Assembly (NCBI GenBank): GCA_012295275.1
Contig: CM022673.1
Span: forward strand, 3,467,105-3,531,104
Origin: Chrysomallon squamiferum
Lineage: Eukaryota > Mollusca > Gastropoda > Neomphalida > Peltospiridae
Length of the DNA: 64,000 nt
Direction of reading: 5' to 3'
Positions 25,831 through 64,000 of the stretch are shown here, piece after piece. A model generated the notes under the pieces. The model was given only the letters and a program-made list of their open reading frames with translations. It did not search any database and was not told where the DNA came from. Every line of letters begins with the position of its first letter. Positions within the stretch are counted from its first letter, which is position 1. The position numbers and the translations under genes are program-made.

Positions 25831-26063
25831 AAAGAAACTACAGCATATTATATCAATATTAGTAAATATTGTAATGAACTGTTTAAAAAAATATTTTAAT
25901 TCTGTTAACGGAGAAGAATGTTTAATTATAAAATAGGTTTGTGTAAAAATGAAACTAAAATCATATTATTCTCAAAATGCAGAATTAAAGAAAAATATTT
26001 TTCCAGTTTTTGAAAAATTTACAAGTATGAAAACATTTTCCTATTTTAATGAATGTAATAGTT

Positions 26064-26112
<49 letters not shown>

Positions 26113-27940
26113 TAATAATAATAATAATAATAATAACAACAACAGTAAATAAATAAATAACAACACAACGGAATTCGTTAAAACTTTGCATCACTTCTCC
26201 TCCTACTTGATTCCATGGTTATTTAGCCTCGTTTTAAAGGAACAATAGGTTAACAACAAAACGAAAAAAAAAAAAATAACTGATAAAATTATTCTATTCT
26301 GAAAAGAGTTTACGTTTAAAGTATTTACGGAAATGAGTGAAAATAAGTGGATAGGTTTATAGGTTTGTGTCAACTTTTCAACTACCACATACGTTTCTTT
26401 CTTCTTTTTTATTTTATTTTTTATTTTTTCGATATCACTGAAGACTTTCTTACAAATTTCCATTTTGACAAGAATTTATGAATTACAATTCATTTTATTA
26501 TTTGTTCTATTTAAGCTCGTATGGTGTATTCAGTTTTATATAACCACACACTCGCAAACACACATATATATACACGCAAACCGGTTCATTCTTACACGGA
26601 ACTCAAAAGCATAATTTTAACCAATTTTTATAACAAAGACTTGTGCTGTATTTAGTTTAACAAATCCATTTCCATCACGTTTAAACATTTCCAATCAACA
26701 ACTGCGACAAAGTGAAAAGTAAAGATATTATATACAATATTTACATTTAATTGAATCGTTGTAAAAAGTGGTATTTTACTAAATATATATTTTTAGGTAT
26801 AATTTCGGATAGGTTTCTTAATTATATTTCTTTTATTTAGCTGTTAAGATACTTTGCCTATACGTCTCAATAATTATAAAACTTTTTTTTTAACTCAGTT
26901 TTAAAAAACAGAGTTTAAAAATACAAAGGACTGGGATATCGGAGTGAAAATCCAAAGAGATTGGATTCACCTGCCAAGAGAATCGCTTTCTTCCGTAACT
27001 GATTTCCTAACATCTTAAGAAGTGAAGTCTGCCCATGAAGATGTAGTACAGTCCTCAGTTAGACAGAGACAAGCTTCACTTAAATGACTAACCCGTACTT
27101 GGAAAACCAGAAACAAGTGTAAGCACTATTTGTTTCCAGATACTAAACAGTTACATCAGTTCCATAAACAATAAACTGTTAAATGTCATCATAACAGAAT
27201 CGATTTCTAAAGTATACACCTCTTATTATTTATTACATGTTTACTGGGATTTTGAGTTGTGATAACGATAATTATAATTTAGTGTGAATCGATGTTTACA
27301 CAATAGACGTATGTCTTAATAATAAACGTCAATTTACACTTTTCTGCGAATGTGAGCCCAAATCGTTATTTCTGTGAATGATATTACCTAATTATGATTC
27401 AAGCCCATATATTATAAAACAATATTTTACCTATCTTTCCACCGAAAAGACATATCAATAATATTATTTCTTGGACAGGGGGTCAGTTATTCGGGGACTA
27501 AACGTTAAAAGGGGATGCCATGGTAAGGCTAGGAAATGCTTTTGATACAATAAAAATTACTTCATTACTTAAATGATGAAAGAGAGACGAGTGATTTCAG
27601 ATATATACATATTTATACTTGTTACTGAAACCGACGATGAGATATATATCTGCACGTTATGAAATCACCATTAGTTGACCATAGTTTGAACGAAAATATA
27701 TAATTATACAAATATCCCTTTCCAACCACAAAATGAATTTATGAACGTATATAATGATGCCCTAAAATAATAGGGATTTGGTCAAAAACAGTCACCAAGC
27801 TGCCAAGTACAGTGGCAGAAGTAAAAACATTTATCCATGAAAAAAATGTTTGGCACTCAAATGTATTCTGCCTGCAGTGCAGCAAGTTAACGCTGAAAAA
27901 GTCAAGTGAAGAGTTTTGCCCCCTGATCCCATAGAAACCA
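25831..27940. other. AT-rich non-coding DNA downstream of the PPPPY/tail-anchored protein gene
   Basis: It includes an (AAT)n array at about 26065-26160, which gives poly-Asn or poly-Ile frames that are not genes. The part nearest 27940 would hold the 3' UTR of the minus-strand gene ending at 27941. No other coding signal. Confidence 0.6.
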
Positions 27941-59653
<31,713 letters not shown>

Positions 59654-60150
59654 AAGCCCTAGGCGTGTCCCTTGCCGGTATGGACAGTCTGCACTATCGT
59701 CTCCCTACCCATCCGAACTGCAGAGCAGTCGCCGTTTTTCTTCTTCAGTCAACTCGACGGCGTGACCTTCGCGACCTTCTCCTGTCACGGCAAAAGACTG
59801 AGTCAGTCGATCAATATCGGGCCGCGCAGCCAGCGATTCGTAATTTCGATTTTCTTAGTCGCGTAGCAACGCTCTTCATACCTGTGCTTATTTTCCCCAG
59901 CACTCGTTCGCTCGCTCTCTCGCTGTTGCAAACGTGTGTAGTTACAAAATAAAGAAAATCCGGCTGTTTAACATTCTCTGGAAATCGCGGCAGAAGACAT
60001 GCGCGATTATGAGAGCGGATAATTACTGGTGAGCTCGACATCCATAATGGTATTGGCAGGCCCGCGAGTTCGAGGATTATGTACACACAGATACTCCGTT
60101 CCAGAGAGCAGGAAACAATCCAGGATAAACGACCAAGGCTAGCGAGAAAA
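59654..60150 (-). promoter_or_regulatory. probable promoter and 5' UTR of the PPPPY gene
   Basis: Bases are richer in G, C and CpG than almost anywhere else in the window and directly precede the minus-strand ATG at 59653. Open frames on both strands here are long for random AT-rich DNA, but that follows from the composition. No TATA box or exact start could be fixed. Confidence 0.45.
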
Positions 60151-60945
60151 ATACATCGAGGATGTGTAACGTATACGATGTATTTATTTACAACGTTCGT
60201 TTACTAACGGTTAAAGTATGCCATAAACCTTAGCTGTTCGTAGTTATAATCTGAAAAGTGATTTCCTCAAGGTTTTCGCCATTCTCTTCGTTATTACTTA
60301 TTACTTCTAAAGAGAACTGAAGATGATCTTCAGAAATTTATAAAATCCAGACTTACGGCATTGCAATAACTTATAAGAAAATCGTGTTCGTGGTTGTCGT
60401 TATCGCTGTAGTTTTCTTTATTTCCAGTCGTGTTTCTGTTACATTGTTTTGTCTGTTCCTGTAGTATTTTTGTTTTTGTTTTATGTTTTTGTTTTTTCTC
60501 TTTCTTAAAATAGTCCACTTTTTTCTTCGTGGTTTTTTTTTTTTTTTTTTTTCTTTCTTCTTCTTTGATTTTTTCTTTCATGCTTTCATTTCATTTTCTT
60601 TTTTTCTTTTTTCTTTTCTTTTTCTTTTTATTCTGATAGGCCTATTTTTTTTTTTTTTTTTTTTTTTTGCTAATCTTGTTATTTTGACTATTTTCACTTT
60701 TATTGTTGGCGGTCTTGTTGTTGTCTGGTTTCGGTAACACTGTATGTAACGATGCTATTTTTTGGAAACAAAGTCTGCCACTTTTTATATTTCTAGCACG
60801 TTTGATGTTTGGATGTTGCATTACTGAATATCCACTTTTACATATCAAATTCGCACCACAGTGTACGCGAGAACACACATAAACAAATGTTATATCACAG
60901 AGAGCCAGGAATCAGTGAAAGGATCAAAATACCCATACAAACGTG
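60151..60945. other. upstream intergenic, T-rich low-complexity stretch
   Basis: T-rich and TTTC-rich from about 60470 to 60670. No gene seen. Confidence 0.65.
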
Positions 60946-60968
60946 TTCAGACAGACAGACAGACAGAC

Positions 60969-61040
<72 letters not shown>
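60946..61040. repeat. (GACA)n(GA)n microsatellite
   Basis: GACA units at about 60949-60974 pass into pure GA to about 61039. Confidence 0.95.
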
Positions 61041-61042
<2 letters not shown>

Positions 61043-61762
61043 TTGCTAACAAACACCAATCTACGTTTTCTTTATCTTCCACTGATATATATATATATAA
61101 CATATATGCAAAAGAAATCATGGTGTAAATATAGTATTTATCATTTCTTTCCAAACTCCCATTGAGAAAGGAAATGGAAAACGAGACACAAGAGTGCTCC
61201 CTTGTTACCACTGTCTGCACGAGTAATTGGCGTTTCACAACTCCTGCAGATCACAAGATTGTTTCTGAGTGGTGGTCTGCAAGCCGAGCTGATTGCCATG
61301 CTGCTTAATTACAGCTTTTTTCTAAATAATCGTGAATTCCAATGTTGGTTATTAACATGCCTAACGAACACATAAATTTGTATTATTACTCATTAAAGGC
61401 AAAGAAAACATACGTAACTACATGTATTTACATCTGACTCAGATTTTCTGACACGTTTTCGCTTATTTTAAATTTACGTAGGTTTAATGGGATCGATTTG
61501 TTTCAAGATCCATCTTTCACCGCTGTGATATTTTGGAATTTCAAACAGCCAGCGTCTCACGAGAGTTTCTGAAAGGATACCTACATGTGCTATGGTGCAG
61601 TTCGCGTAAATGATCCATAGCAAAAAAAACAACAAAAACACAAGACAATAATTATTATGGCTGTTTGATGTTTCCGGTATCGTTAAAATCATATAAATAA
61701 TAACCAGTAATATAAGCATTTAATAAGATGTCGTTAAGCTTACGTTTAATCATTCATTGCTA

Positions 61763-61767
<5 letters not shown>
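61041..61767. other. intergenic, no gene seen
   Basis: Unique DNA. Bases 61195-61320 are balanced and could be a conserved non-coding element. No open frame with support. Confidence 0.5.

Positions 61768-61840
<73 letters not shown>
61768..61840. repeat. (CT)n microsatellite
   Basis: About 73 bases of pure CT. Confidence 0.95.
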
Positions 61841-61843
<3 letters not shown>

Positions 61844-64000
61844 AACTCATTACCTGTTTTTTTACGTTCATTTTTTTTTTTAATCCTAAAACAGCTGTGT
61901 TTTTTTGGGCATGAAACGCTCAGTTACTTTCGATTTTCGATTCTACCTAAAATTGCCCGGAGAACAGCGATTTGTCTCCAGTCATGACATCAATGAAACA
62001 CCAGGTTTTTCTTAAGAGAATTGATTTATTATTCATTACGGGCTGTGTACTGACAATCCCCAGATAGGCCTTGCTTCCTCCGCAACCGCGAAGTGCGCGC
62101 AGTCAGAGGAAGCTAAGTGCAGAGGTCTGTCTCCGCGATCCATCAAATACCTGTTCTTTTCCCAGGCACGATCAGTTACATTAATTACTGATATACAACA
62201 CACGATCTATTAGGTTCACTGCAGAGAACCAAAAAAAAAAAAATAAAATAAAATAAAAATAATAATAAAAACACCCAACAACAACGTAAAAACAAATAAC
62301 AGATATTTGTTTAAGCAATAGGAAAAACAGATCAATGAATGGGTGTGTATGTTTTGTAACATCATACGATGTAAATAAAATCACAGTGAGTAGGTTTGAA
62401 GATCTAAAAACGCACTATCTTTGATCATGTTTCGAAGCAGAAATAAATTAAGGACACACACAGAGAGAGAGAGACACACACAGAGAGAGAGAGAGAGGGG
62501 GAGAGGGAGAGGGAAGGGGAAGGAGAGGGGAGGAAGATGGAGAGAGGGGGCAACTACAATTTAGTAAAATGATCCTTCTATCGAAAATAAAATATCGAAT
62601 AATTATCTGAAGAAAAAAAACAACATAACAACTAATAATTATAAGCAAAGAATGAAAAATGAAAGAAAAAGACAAAAGAAAGAAAAATTAAAGAAAGAAC
62701 AATTGCATATAGATAATGATTAACTCTAGGAACTGGACAAGTGAAAATAAACATAATTCCTTTTTATCAAGCAGAAAATCGGCGTATCTCCATCTGGTCA
62801 GACGCCATTTTAATGTCAGACTAATCTCGTGTCTCTGGTTGTTCTGCTGCGGGGATTTATCGGGAGAGCGATATCGAAGTTTCGATCAGAGCATAACAAC
62901 ATTAGACCTGACATGAGTCTTTGATTTCTTCTCATTCGCAAGGTGAAGCACGACGGGTTAAAAGATGAATGTAAAAACGAAAAGGAAAAAATACATATTT
63001 CTGTTTAGTCAATTGAAATACTGATGCGTCGTAATGCAGTTCCTGCTAGTATGAATTAGCCAAATGAAATGGTTCTTCAAGGAAAAACACAAATTATGAA
63101 TTGAAATAATTTTTCACTTTACCGTGCCTGCAGATATTACTATTACTACATCAACTACTACTGTTACTTCAGCAGATGATAGATACTTCTTCCACTACCA
63201 CTAATTATATTATTACTTCAAATATTAATGATGATAATAATAGTACATTTTACAAAGTAAAAATTACTAACAGAAGTAAATTGTTAAACAAATATTTATT
63301 ACTGATTTGTAATCCATAGAACTCTTTCATTAGTCTATAGTGTTCCGCCCATACAAAAAAAAAAAAAAAAAAAGAAAGAAAAAAAAGAAGGATGGTTGCC
63401 ATACGTTCGAGTCTGACATTTGCGAAGTTGTGACTGGACTTTGTCCTCCTCTGCTTTCCCGAATATTGTCCATGTTCAGTCTCATCAGATTCATTTCTAA
63501 ACACGTACGTTCATACACACACATACACACATACATACATACACTATAACTATATGTATGCTTGTGTAGGTAAGTATGAGGTCTGTTATACATACACAGA
63601 GTTACACACTTGCATTTCTATCAGTAGAATAAAACACGTGATTTAGTGGAATACTATTGCTAAACACGGATATTAGAAGAAAGTGTCTGATGTCTAGAAT
63701 AACTAAATTTACAACAAAAGACCACAACGTCATCTAATTCATTTTAAACAAGGAGCAGATAACTGCATTATACATGAGAACAGAGAAAACGTCGGCCTGT
63801 GTATTTGGAATAACTAATACATTTTCTCTCGTATAATAACAAGAAAAAAACGGTAGCACAAAATTACTTTATTATGGTAACAAAATACAAACCCACAATA
63901 TTTTACTTATAACAATACAAAAACGACATAAATCTGCAATGAATGAATTTGTTAAAAAAAAGAAAAAAAAAAAGTTTAATAATAATTATAATTTACCAGT
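61841..64000. other. intergenic to window end, no gene seen
   Basis: Contains a purine-rich (GA)/(GGGA) stretch (about 62457-62550), a poly-A near 63355-63373 and ATAC/CA repeats near 63515-63545. Bases 62040-62160 and 62770-62930 are balanced and non-repetitive, but no coding frame is supported. Confidence 0.55.

Noticed and set aside
26065-26160. Poly-Asn / poly-Ile frames
   Set aside because: Pure (AAT)n microsatellite translations; the same holds at 33283, 37727, 58045 and 59123.
59665-60086. Overlapping frames of about 90 codons on both strands
   Set aside because: They lie in the GC-rich promoter/5' UTR block; length follows from composition and no domain or splice partner fits.

Overview
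The window looks like animal nuclear DNA. It is AT-rich, has multi-exon genes with GT-AG introns of up to about 20 kb, and is full of microsatellites ((GA)n, (CT)n, (AAT)n, (GTAT)n, poly-T). A complete HSDL1 orthologue, a decayed MULE transposase and the repeat style suggest a mollusc or another lophotrochozoan. A coleoid cephalopod is my best guess, but that is inference and not shown by any single sequence here.

Three protein-coding genes can be assembled by eye. (1) Bases 1-9971, plus strand: the 3' part of a large Ser/Thr/Glu-rich, mucin- or proteoglycan-like protein. It has three exons joined by phase-1 introns. The first visible exon is built from a 903-bp tandem repeat, and the last ends in a strongly basic, tyrosine-rich C-terminus. 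(2) Bases 18597-13011, minus strand: a nine-exon HSDL1 gene (SDR family, 357 residues) in which every splice junction keeps the frame. It keeps the catalytic Tyr that vertebrate HSDL1 has lost. It converges tail-to-tail with gene 1. (3) Bases 59653-27941, minus strand: a three-exon gene for a 213-residue protein with an N-terminal PPPPY motif and a single C-terminal membrane segment. Its introns are about 20.3 kb and 10.8 kb. I do not recognise the family.

Layout: mucin-like gene 1-9971; shared 3' flanks 9972-13010; HSDL1 13011-18597; a repeat-rich intergenic stretch 18602-27940 holding two copies of an 88-bp element with a coding-like substitution pattern; then the long third gene 27941-59653. 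Its introns hold GA/CT arrays, a roughly 400-bp near-perfect inverted repeat (34274-34665 and 35807-36226), candidate conserved non-coding elements with Sox-like and homeodomain-like motifs, a decayed MULE transposon (43689-44766) and several minisatellites. A GC-richer promoter-like block lies at 59654-60150. The rest, to 64000, shows no gene.

Nothing links the three genes functionally. The most unusual items are the polyampholyte mucin-like protein, the unrecognised PPPPY tail-anchored protein, the apparently active-site-competent HSDL1, and the large inverted repeat.
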